A stretch of 64,000 nucleotides of DNA from contig NC_052619.1 in assembly GCF_016545825.1 (NCBI RefSeq), positions 29,303,803 to 29,367,802 of the forward strand, given 5' to 3'. Shown one piece after another: positions 23,439-32,828 of the stretch. This DNA is from Eucalyptus grandis (taxonomy: Eukaryota; Streptophyta; Magnoliopsida; Myrtales; Myrtaceae). Each line of letters opens with the position of its first letter. The first letter of the stretch is position 1. The notes under the pieces are model-generated. The model had not been told where the DNA came from, did not search any database, and was given only the letters and a program-made list of their open reading frames with translations. A program made the translations under genes and the position numbers.

Positions 23439-23692
23439 CGCACGATAAAGCTTATAGATAAAGGAGGGTCTTTGGACTCTTACTGGGTCGGCTTCCTCGA
23501 TTATCTCTTCTTCCAGATGTTGACTTGCATCTTGTGGGGTAGGAGGTGCTGAATGACGTGGAGGAGAGCGAATCGGACTTTGTCGCTGACTTGATAAGTC
23601 TTCTTCCTCGTAAGATCGAAATGAATCGGCCCCTTCTCCATTCTTTGTGGTCCCCTGCTTGCTATTCTTGATGATTTCCTCGAAGTCGACAT
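23439..23692 (-). pseudogene. Frameshifted 5' end of the extra ORF, element 1
   Basis: The ATG at 23692 begins MSTSRKSSRIASRG, matching the start of the same ORF in element 2 at 53974. After about 27 codons (near 23610) the reading frame differs by one base from the main frame that continues to 21609. Because the rest is open for some 660 codons, this is probably a single recent indel or a sequencing error. The frame 23501-23722 is the out-of-frame reading of this part. Confidence 0.6.
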
Positions 23693-23800
23693 CTTTCTTT
23701 GTCTATTGGAAGATTCCTTCACTTGCTTTTCCCAAGAAAAATGACCACTTTCTCGACGACGAACAAGGAGTAGAAACAGTATCGGGAGGAGAGTGTCTTT

Positions 23801-23846
23801 TTAGGGTTTTGAAGATTGGGCGAAGAAAAACTGTATATATATATGT
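23801..23846 (-). promoter_or_regulatory. Candidate internal promoter and leader of the extra ORF, element 1
   Basis: On the minus strand an acatatatatataca TATA-like run (23832-23846) is followed about 25 bp later by aaaaccctaa (23801-23810), a motif common near plant transcription starts and in ribosomal-type leaders. The ATG follows at 23692. Element 2 keeps the aaaaccctag word at 53858-53868 but has no equally good TATA. This suggests that the extra ORF may be expressed from its own transcript; it is inference from motifs. Confidence 0.35.
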
Positions 23847-24117
23847 ACCTCGGATTTGAAAAGAGAAATTTAATCGGTACAAGGAAAGTGTACGAACACT
23901 TCTTTTCAAAATCAATAACTGCCAAAATTAATTCCTTAAAAAAGACAAGTTTTCACACGAATTATATCTGAATGAAAGATCGTACCTTTTCGAGATCAAA
24001 TAACTAAACAAGAATTCGTACCTTTTAGATAAAGTAGCAACTTACAGTCTTTAGCCATGAATGTTGAGTCTCATGATTTAAAGTCTGAGAGATCAGAGTC
24101 TTAGAGATGGTGAGTCT

Positions 24118-24776
24118 CTAGACTTTAACTTCTTCAAGCTTCAAAATGTTGAGTCTTGAGCGGATAAAGTCGAATTGATTTTTCTCCAAAGGCTTTGTGA
24201 ATATATCCGCTAGTTGATTTTTTGAATCAACAAATTGAATCGAGATTTCTCCATTTTGAATATGATCTCTAATGAAGTGATGTCGAATCTCAATATGCTT
24301 TGCTCTTGAATGAAGGATTGGATTTTTGGTGAGATTGATTGCACTGGTGTTGTCACATCGATTTGTGCATGAGTCTTCAATGCCAAAGTCTTGTAGCTGT
24401 TGTTTTATCCATAGAATTTGCGAACAGCGGCTTCCAAGAGCTACATACTGCTTTCTGTCGTTGAGAGAGCTACGGTGCTTTGCTTCCTTGAGAACCAAGA
24501 CACTGTCCTATTTCCAAGCAGTTGACAAGTTCCAGAAGTGCTCTTTCTATCGACTCTGCAACCGGCCAGATCTGCATCTGAGTATCCTAGAAGATTAAAG
24601 TCTCCCCTCTTTGGATACCAAAGACCGATGCTTGAAGATGAGGCAACGTATTTGATAATACGTTTCACGGCAATGAGATGTGATTCTCTAGGATCTGATT
24701 GAAACCTAGCACAGATGCAAACACTCAACAAAATATCAGGTCTAGAAGCGGTAAGATAAAGAAGTGAACCGATCAT
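24118..24776 (-). pseudogene. RNase H domain of element 1 pol, frameshifted
   Basis: Two overlapping frames (24441-24776 and 24118-24498) together carry the Copia RNase H. The first has the SRPDI, YSDADLAGCRVDRKSTSG and STVALSTTE words. The second has ILWIKQQL, NLTKNPILHSRAKHIEIR and QLADIFTKPL. One frame break joins this to the RT (near 24760) and another lies near 24470. RNase H would degrade the RNA template during reverse transcription. Element 2 carries the same domain in one uninterrupted frame (52893-53498). Confidence 0.85.
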
Positions 24777-27120
24777 GCTCTGTACGTTTTTGATCTACTT
24801 TCTTCCCTTCTTCATCCTTGTCTATCTTATGAGAACATGACATTGGTATGTCGGTCTTTTTGCACTTTCCCAATCCAAACCTTTTGACAAGATCATTCGC
24901 ATATTTTTCTTGATGAATGAAAGTTCCTTCCTTCATTTGTTTTACTTGGAGTCCAAGAAAGAATGTTAACTCTCCCATCATACTCATTTCAAATTCATCC
25001 TGCATAGACTTAGAAAATTTCTTGCAAAGACTTTCATTAGGTGAACCAAAAATAATATCGTCCACATATATTTGAACAAGTAAAAAGCTTTTGTTTTCCT
25101 TTTTGATAAACAAAGTAGTATCAACTTTACCTTTGACAAAACCATTCTGTAATAAAAACTTACTTAGTCTTTCGTACCAAGCTCGAGGTGCTTGCTTTAA
25201 TCCATACGGGGCCTTCTTGATCAAGAAGGAGTGCAGCTTCTTTGGGTCTTCAAACCCAGGTGGTTGTTCCACATAAACTTCCTCATGGATAAATCCATTT
25301 AGGAATGCACTTTTGACGTCCATTTGGAATAACCTGAAATTTTTATAACAAGCAAACGCAAGTAATAGACGAATAGCCTCTAACCTTGCTACTGGTGCGT
25401 AAGTCTCGTCATAGTCTATTCCTTCTTCTTGCATATAGCCTTTGGCCACGAGTCTTGCTTTGTTTCGTATGACTTTTCCTCCTTCATTCATCTTGTTCCT
25501 GAATACCCATTTGGCTCCAATAACAGTTTTACCTTTTGGTTTAGATGTCAATTCCCAGACATCATTAATGTTGAACTGTCTGAGTTCTTCTTGCATAGCT
25601 TCGATCCAACTTTCATCAGATAAAGCTTCTTCTATACTTTTTGGTTCAATTTCAGAGATGAGAGCCACAGCACTAGATTCTTCACGCCTTTTTGATCTGG
25701 TGCAGATTCCTTCATTGATTTCGCCAATAATGAGATCTTTGGGATGACTGGATTTGTGCTTCCAGTTACTAGTTGATTTGCCTGGTTGATGATCTCTTTC
25801 TTTATTTGAATCTTCATGAGCATCTTGATGATGGACTTCCTGAGTCTGAGATGCTTCTTGAGTTGAAGACATTGGAAAGTCTAGAGCGGGTTCAGACTCT
25901 TCATATTGAGTCTGGCTGGATTCATCTTGCGTTGAGTCTTGGAATTTGACATTCATTGATTCCTCCACAGACTGACTTTTCTTGTTATAGACTCTGTAGG
26001 CTTTGCTTGATGTAGAGTATCCAAGGAAGATGCCTTCATTTGATCTTTCTTCAAACTTACCAACTCGATCATTTGCATTTTTCAAAATAAGGCATTTGCA
26101 ACCAAACACATGAAAGTATGAAACAATAGGCTTCTTACCTTTGAACAATTCATATGGGGTTTTCTCTAGAGTAGGTCTTAGGAAGACTCTATTTATGATA
26201 TAGCAAGCTGTTGAAAGAGCTTCAGCCCAAAATCGTGAAGAGATTTTACTTTCAATTAAAAGTGTTCTAGCCATTTCTTGAAGAGATCTATTCTTTCTTT
26301 CCACAACTCCATTTTGCTCTGGAGTATATGGTGAGGAAAACATGTGATTAAAACCAGATTTATCACAAAATTTCGTAAAATCTTGATTTTCAAATTCACT
26401 TCCATGATCTGTTCTTATACTTGAAATAGCACATCCTTTTTCATTTTGAACCTTTTTTGCAAACTTCTCAAAATACGAAAAGGTTTCTGACTTACTTGCA
26501 AGAAAATATACCCAGGTAAAGCGAGAGTAATCGTCTACAATTACTAGACAATACTTCTTACCTCCAATGCTCTGGGTTCTTGTTGGTCCGAAGAGATCCA
26601 TATGAAGCAACTGTAGTACATGATTAGTAGAGACATGATTCATTGGCTTAAATGAATTTCTTACCTGCTTTCCCAGAATGCATGGAGTGCATAAGTCAGA
26701 CTTTTGGTAAGGCACTTTAGGTAGTCCTCGAACAAGCTTCTTTGATGAGATTTTGGCTAATTGCTTCATGTTGATGTGGCCAAGCTTTCTGTGCCATAAG
26801 ACTGCTTCATCTTGAATTGAGATTAGGCATTGTGCTTCATTTGGTTTTACATCAAGGAGGTAGATGTAATTGAGTCCTTCCACTAGAGAGACGTTGCTTA
26901 TTGTAAGATTTCCAATTTTCACAGTTCCAAATCCCACAATACTTCCTTTGCTATTTCCTCCAAATGAAACTTTTCCACCATTTACTTGAGTAAGCTTTAC
27001 GAAACAATTTGAGTCTCCTGTCATGTGTCTTGAGCATCCGCTGTCAAGATACCACTTTACCTTCTTTTTGACAGAGACCGCATTCAAAAAAAAGAGTCTC
27101 AAGTTTTCTTTGGTACCCAA
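24742..27120 (-). pseudogene. Protease-integrase-reverse transcriptase of element 1 pol (792 codons)
   Basis: Domains in Copia order. Protease: [11 protein letters not shown] (LDSG at 25-28). Integrase zinc finger: H110, H115, C144, C147. Integrase core: D175 (HMDLFGP), D238 (RTDHGSEF) and E274 (NGVVERK), with 35 residues between the last two, as in a D,D35E enzyme. [13 protein letters not shown] (D601) and the YVDD box (685-688). The catalytic residues are all present. Compared with element 2, about 40 codons are missing in frame after EGLNY (near residue 84), between protease and integrase. The C-terminus runs out of frame before RNase H, so the polyprotein is truncated. Confidence 0.9.
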
Positions 27121-28798
27121 ATTTTCTTGGGTCCTTTGGTGTTAGTAGGATGAGCATTATTAGGCCATACTCTCTTAACAGGCTTCCAAACCATAGGACA
27201 GTCTTTTTCAAAATGATCTTGACTGTTACACTTTGAACATCTTAGAGCATTTCGACCTACAGACTTTACAAAGACTTTCTTGAAATGATTTTTGTAAGCC
27301 TCTTTTGACGGTCTTTTCTTAATTCTTTCTTTTACTTTTGGAAAATCAATCAAGGGGATCGTTTCTGCTGTCATACCTAGACCAGACTTGTTAAAGTAAG
27401 GTCTTTGAACTGAAAGAACTTTTTCAAGTTTTTCCGACCCTATTGAAAATTTCTTTGAAATATTTGATAAATCAGTTTTTAAGAAGGCATTTTCTTTTGA
27501 AAGTTTATCTTCATTCTCTTTAAGAGTAGAAACATTCAAGTTTAAACTTTTCACTTTTTCTTCTAAAATGTTTTCCTTTTGTTTTAAAGCGAGTTTTCCT
27601 TTTAAGTTCAGAAATCTTTTTGAGAGAAGTCTTAAGACTAAAACATAATTCATCAATGTATTTAGAGACTTTGACAGGGATTTTATAATCACTTACCTCA
27701 AATTCACTGTCGAGTCGATCCAGTCGATCCAGTCCGAGTCTGATTGCGCCATCAGACACAGGTTTGCATATTCCTCATCACTTTCTTCACACTCTGTATC
27801 GCTCCAGGTTTCGGCTTTAAGAGCTTTTCGAGACTTCTCAGGCTTTCCTCTTTTCTTCCTCAGAAGAGGACAGTTGGGTCTGATATGTCCCTTTTTCTTA
27901 CACTCGAAGCAAACTACATCTTTGTTTGGTTCCTCATTATCAACAAACTTGGTTTGCTGTTTCTGAAAACTTTGTTTCTTTGAGTTGAACCTTCTTCCTT
28001 TTCTATTCAGCTTTCTGAACCTTCTAATCATAAGAGCAAGCTCCTCATCGTCCAGATCTTCTTCAGAATCTGTATCATCAGAATCATCGTTAGATTTTAA
28101 CGCAATGGATTTCTTACCTCTTGGATCTTCGTCTTCATTAATTCGTTCCACTTCGTAAGGCGAAGAGTTCCAATCGGCTCGTCTACGAGATAATGGCATA
28201 ATTCTTTGCGTCTCTCTTATTGAAGTCTTTATATGATTCCAATCCTTGGAGAGTCCACGCAGTAGCTTGTTCACCTTCATAGGATCAGAAATTTTCTGTC
28301 CTTGATTCTCAAGACCATTGACAATATACGTAAAACGGCTAAACATGTCGGTTATAGATTCTCTGGTTTCATTTTGAAGGCTTCATATTGACCAAGGAGA
28401 ATGTTAATTCTGGTCTCCTTCACTCGGTCTGTCCCTTCATAAGTGATATGTAATCTATCCCAGACTTCTTTTGCTGTAACACAAGAAGATATTCTGTTAT
28501 ATTCAGTTGGTGACAAAGCACAATATAAGGAATAAATTGCTTTAGCATCGAGTGCTTGTCTCTTGTTTATCACTTCTTGAGACATTCCGCTGGCTTCAAC
28601 AGTTTCTTTCCCTCTTTCAGATACTGATGCAACAGTAGGAGTGATTCCTTTTTCCACCACATCCCATTCCAGAGGATCCTTTGATCATAGAAAAGCTTTC
28701 ATCTTGTTTTTCCAGATATTGTAATCTTTTCCATCAAAGTAGGGAGGTCTGGTATTGCTTTGCCCTTCCATCAGCCCTGGTGCTAGCATACTAGCCAT
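27099..28798 (-). pseudogene. gag of element 1, broken
   Basis: The ATG at 28798 (MASMLAPGLMEGQSN) lies 49 bp inside the primer site. An in-frame TGA occupies codon 38 (28685-28687). A one-base deletion near 28352 and another break near 27700 split the rest into frames 28352-28660, 27693-28346 and 27099-27692. The pieces show the UBN2-like gag core (SLYCALSPTEYNRIS, VWDRLHITYEG), a first zinc knuckle CFECKKKGHIRPNC, a coiled-coil stretch and a second knuckle CSKCNSQDHFEKDC, both CX2CX4HX4C. Around 28170-28200 a short stretch reads out of frame relative to element 2 (paired indels). Gag would form the virus-like particle. Confidence 0.85.
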
Positions 28799-28846
28799 GG
28801 ATCTTTTACTCTGAAGTAAAACACTTCAAATAAAGTAAGAACACGA

Positions 28847-28858
28847 GCTCTGATACCA
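28847..28858 (-). promoter_or_regulatory. Primer binding site (initiator tRNA-Met), element 1
   Basis: TGGTATCAGAGC on the minus strand, two bases inside the 5' LTR. It is complementary to the 3' end of plant initiator tRNA-Met and would prime minus-strand synthesis. Confidence 0.9.
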
Positions 28859-28860
28859 AT

Positions 28861-29806
28861 TGATATAGCTAGTATGAGAACCTAGAGGGGGGTGAATAGG
28901 TTTATAAAAAATTTCCTTGAAGATTACACAATATTTAAACAGTTAAAGGATTTGCAACAGTTAACAATTCAATCGCAAGACTGAGTAAGGGAAAGAGAGA
29001 ATTGAACACGCTGTTTATAGTGGTTCGGCTTGATTCAAGCCTACGTCCACTCTTCTACACTGACAGCCAATTGGCTGGATTCCACTATGATCAAAGAGCT
29101 GTTACAGTATTGATCTTCCTTGATTTCTAGGTGTAGATGATCTACCACACTCGCTCAAGGTGTCACCAAGTATAAACACTCTCTGTTTAAACAATTTCGC
29201 TCAAGTCATGTATCGACTAACAATCAAGGATCTTCAGACTCGGAATTTTTCTATCGATCACACACTTAAAACAACTAGAACGACTTCCTTTTATACTCCT
29301 TTATGCCATCATAGCCGTTGGCACTTACCAAAGGAATTCCTCCAATCTACCCGTTGGACGGAATCAATCAAGAAGATCATTCGAGCTATTTAAGGAATCT
29401 GACGATAGCCCATCAATCCTGTTCGCCCATACAATCAGGATCTTGGTTTCCAAGAATAGAACATTCCTAGATTATTTCGTCGACCATCGGATCTTCAATC
29501 GATCTTAGATAAGAATCAAAGAATCCGAAATGATTATCCAACCAAAGAATCTTTTCCGAGAGGATAGGATCGAATCCTCAACCATTTACCTCGGCTTTGG
29601 ATTTCCTTCGTCACTTGGATTAGAAAGACTGCATCGGTGAGAATAGACTTAAGTCTTGAGTCTTGATCCTTAAGTCTTGAGTCTTGAGTCTTGAGTCTTG
29701 AGTCTTGAGTCTTGAGACTTTAAATTGTCGGTCTCCAAACTTCCAGACTTAGACTGATAGAAACGTTTTGTCAGCTTCAAAATATTCTGGAAAGATTTCT
29801 CCAACA
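28861..29806 (-). repeat. 5' LTR of element 1 (946 bp)
   Basis: Direct repeat of 20310-21243, 12 bp longer. The heptamer array (29647-29720) has one more ttgagtc unit. Scattered substitutions between the two LTRs point to an insertion that is neither brand new nor ancient. The frame 29160-29393 is not a gene. Confidence 0.92.
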
Positions 29807-29959
29807 CGTGTGCCGTCGTCCATCTGGTCTAGAGGCAAGTTGGAGTCCTTTTGCTGCTCTTGCATGTGTGTGTGTTACATGTATGTCGAATTTTGGGTGA
29901 TTAGGAGAGGAAAACCGAAGCTTGGATGACTTGTTTTTGAGTAAGGTTGCTGTTTTCGT

Positions 29960-30870
29960 TTGAATCCGCTCGAGTCAGAATGTTGTGAGAGCTTGCATGC
30001 ATGTTTAGAGTTCGATTTTGGCTTCGATCTCTTCATGAATGTTGTAGCTAACATCTTAAACTACAACATAATAAAATTTGGTAGAAAATGATGGAGATGT
30101 GAGGGGTCAAACTCTCATCCTACAGAGATGCTAGATCTGGAATGTTTTCGCATGAACCGCCTGACCCAGAATCTTGTGAGAGCTTGCATGCATGTTTTGA
30201 GTTCGATTTTGACTTTTATCTCTTCATAACAGTTGTAGCTAACATCTTAAACTACAACATACTAAAATTTAGTACAAAATGATGGAGATGTGAGGGGTCA
30301 AACTCTCATCCAACGGAGATGCTAGATCTGAAATATTTTCGCATGAATCCGCTTGAGTCAGAACCTTGTGAGAGCTTGTATGCATGTTTCGAGTTCGTAT
30401 TCGACTTTTATTTCTTCATGAAAGTTGTATCTAACCTCTTAAAATATAACATACTCAAATTTGGTACAAAATGATGGAGATTTGAGGGGTCAAAATCTCA
30501 TTCTATGGAGACCTCAGATCTGGAACGATTTCACTGAGCTCTTGATGGATTTGTGGTTGCATGTTGAGTTGTGCTAAGAATCGCTCTTTGATTTCTTCAT
30601 GAAAGTTGTAGGGGACATCTTAAAATACAACATACTAAAATTTGAAGCAAAATGAACAAGTATAACCTAGTAAATCGACTAGATCTTGAAGACGGTAATT
30701 CTGGAGATGTATTACAGGATACCTGAGACTTCATGGACCTAAATGACGACTACACTATGGATATTTGACTTGGATCTCTTCATGAAACTTGTAGAGAACA
30801 TCTTGAAGTAAAACATATCCAAATTTCAGAGGAAACGAAGAAGAATAGGTAAGTGAAAACTCAGTATTTC
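29960..30870. repeat. Tandem repeat of about 190 bp inside the Tekay-like LTR
   Basis: Three good copies start near 29964, 30157 and 30347, with 'gtgagagcttg', 'cttcatgaa.gttgta', 'taaactacaacata' and 'gatggagatgtgaggggtca' words. At least two more diverged copies follow to about 30870. Such repeats are common within long chromovirus LTRs. Confidence 0.75.
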
Positions 30871-31799
30871 GGAGAAGCATGTACTGGACGTTTCGGTGTT
30901 GGATCCAGAAGCTTCGTGTGACTGTAGAAAATAATATAAAAAGAATCTGACTTGGAAGTCTTCATGAAAAATTTACTTTAATGTCTTGGCTATAACTTGG
31001 TAAAATTTCGTAATTTTTAGAGGTCGTATGGATATCTTAATCAAATTTCTTCGGAGACTGTGTATTCTGATTTCATCCGAAAATTATATGCTGTTTTGTG
31101 TGAATTATGGATTTGTGTGAAATTCTATTTGGCCATGTATTTTGCATGAAATCATTATCCTATTGTCTTGATTATCACTTGCCTTAATTTTTATGATTTT
31201 TGAGAATTATATAGATATAAAATTTAATATTTTGAAAGTGGCACAAGCTGGAATTTAAATAAATGTAAAAAGGGCATGAGAAATGGATTATTTTAATTGG
31301 CATAAATTCCATAAATTTTATTTCATAAATAATTGTACTATGTAGCATGTACGATAAGGTCTTGATGTATGCATGACAATGGATTGAGATACATGTGTGA
31401 ATTCAATGCGGAATATGACTTGTTTGCCATCACATCATATGCCATGCTAAATTAAGACCAAAATTGGTGAACATGAATAATGACCAATGAGGAAATTGTT
31501 GTGGCGGATGATAATGCCTCGAGAGTGTTGGGATGCCTGGTGGCCTAGTGGCATAATTTTGGAGGGCAGGGGAAACCATTTTCATGGTGAGCCCCAAAGA
31601 TTTCCCGGGAGTGTCGAGATGCCCGGTGGTATACGGTACGTAATTCCAGGGGAGGCCTGGTGGTATGTTGGTACATAATTCCGAAAGCCCTAGAGGTTTG
31701 TGCCTAGGGGGATGCCTCGTGACGCTAGTTGGGGTGCGAGATGCCCAGTCAAGGAGTGTAAATGCCAGAAGCCTTGTCGGAGGTCTTTGCCCGAGAGGA

Positions 31800-32015
31800 T
31801 GCCTCATGATGCTAGTTGGGATGATGACATGTGTGATATGATGATGCCACGATGATGATGACATGTGTATGGTATGACGGTGTCATGTATATGATGATGA
31901 TGACGTGTGTGATATAATAATGTCATGATTGCGATGATATGAGTATGACATGATGATACACATGTATGTGTTATGATTGTGATGATGATGCATGATAGTA
32001 TATGCATGGCTTCAA
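31800..32015. repeat. TG/GATG-rich low-complexity stretch in the LTR
   Basis: Irregular tgatgatga and catgtgtatg words. Frames reading His-rich peptides across it on the minus strand (31430-31864, 31804-32103) come from this composition. Confidence 0.6.
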
Positions 32016-32828
32016 GGTAAGTAATGCCTGCAATGCATGTATGACTTGTATGATGCATTGAGTGGTTATTGGATTCCTTTACTTGCTGAGTGGTTGTACT
32101 CACCCCTTTTGGGGACCAAAATTTTAAACTAGGTAAGATCCCTCTGTTGCCATTGCTACCAGTAGATGAATTAAGTTCTTGGATATGATTGCGAGGAGGA
32201 GGATATCAAAGGGAGGAACTTTTGGACGTCGACACTAATCGATGGACTTTAAGTGTTTGACTGTTAGAAGAGATGTCGGTCATCTTTTGAAGTATAGCCG
32301 AGTATAGTAACATTGGCATTTCGATGTACTAACTAAAGATGTCCATTTGCTTTATGTAAATAAACATGTTCGGCTTTAACTTATATAAGATGTTTAGTAT
32401 GTGTGCATCGTTTTCTAAATATAGGGAAGAGAGTTTGTTGGATGTGCTTCCGTATATGAATTGCGCAAGGGACCTATCAAAAAAAAAAGAAAAAAAGAGA
32501 GTGTAAACCCCCTATGTTGTATGGATCCACTGTAATTGAAATGGTATCAGAGTGACATGTTAATAAGGAAGCTGAAAAATAAGCGAACTGTGGCGACCCT
32601 AATCGGATCGGGGGCCGTTGAGGGGTGCCACAATGATGCAACGCGAGTTTTGAAAGATTTCTTTCATGTTTATCTAGCAGTCGACCTAATACATAAATTT
32701 CACTTAGAGAAGAAGATGATAACACAAAAAGATATGAATATCCATATACAAAATTGCATTTCAATCCACAAAAGATGTATTCCTCGATTTATATTGCACA
32801 TGTTAAGAGGGAACACTTCCCCATAATT

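Larger units (their letters stand above)
20310..29806 (-). mobile_element. Sirevirus-type Ty1/Copia retrotransposon, element 1 (9,497 bp)
   Basis: A complete element flanked by the 5-bp duplication cgtgt (20305-20309 and 29807-29811) and inserted in a Tekay-like LTR. On the minus strand the order is 5' LTR (28861-29806), primer site for tRNA-Met, gag, protease, integrase, RT, RNase H, an extra ORF, two polypurine tracts and the 3' LTR (20310-21243). The integrase-before-RT order makes it Copia. The long gag with two zinc knuckles, the extra ORF after pol and the repeated polypurine tracts fit the Sirevirus lineage. Gag-pol is broken by stops, frameshifts and a deletion, so it cannot move on its own. 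Confidence 0.9.
19590..32632 (+). mobile_element. Solo LTR of a Tekay-like Ty3 element, split by a Copia insertion
   Basis: The left end tgtggcatccc at 19590 and the right end ggggtgccaca ending at 32632 form the TG...CA termini of an LTR. Flanking pentamers are ataat (19585-19589) and atgat (32633-32637), 4 of 5 identical. Without the 9.5-kb Copia insertion the LTR is about 3.5 kb, the long size of Tekay/Del-type chromovirus LTRs. It shares the 'tgctgag...actcacc' word (32084-32104) with the two solo LTRs at 40913 and 44121, where it reads in reverse. It contains a (GA)n tract, a tandem repeat and a TG/ATG-rich stretch. No internal coding region remains. Confidence 0.65.

Noticed and set aside
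23501..23722. Separate small gene of 73 codons on the minus strand
   Set aside because: It is the first part of the extra ORF of element 1 plus an out-of-frame tail.
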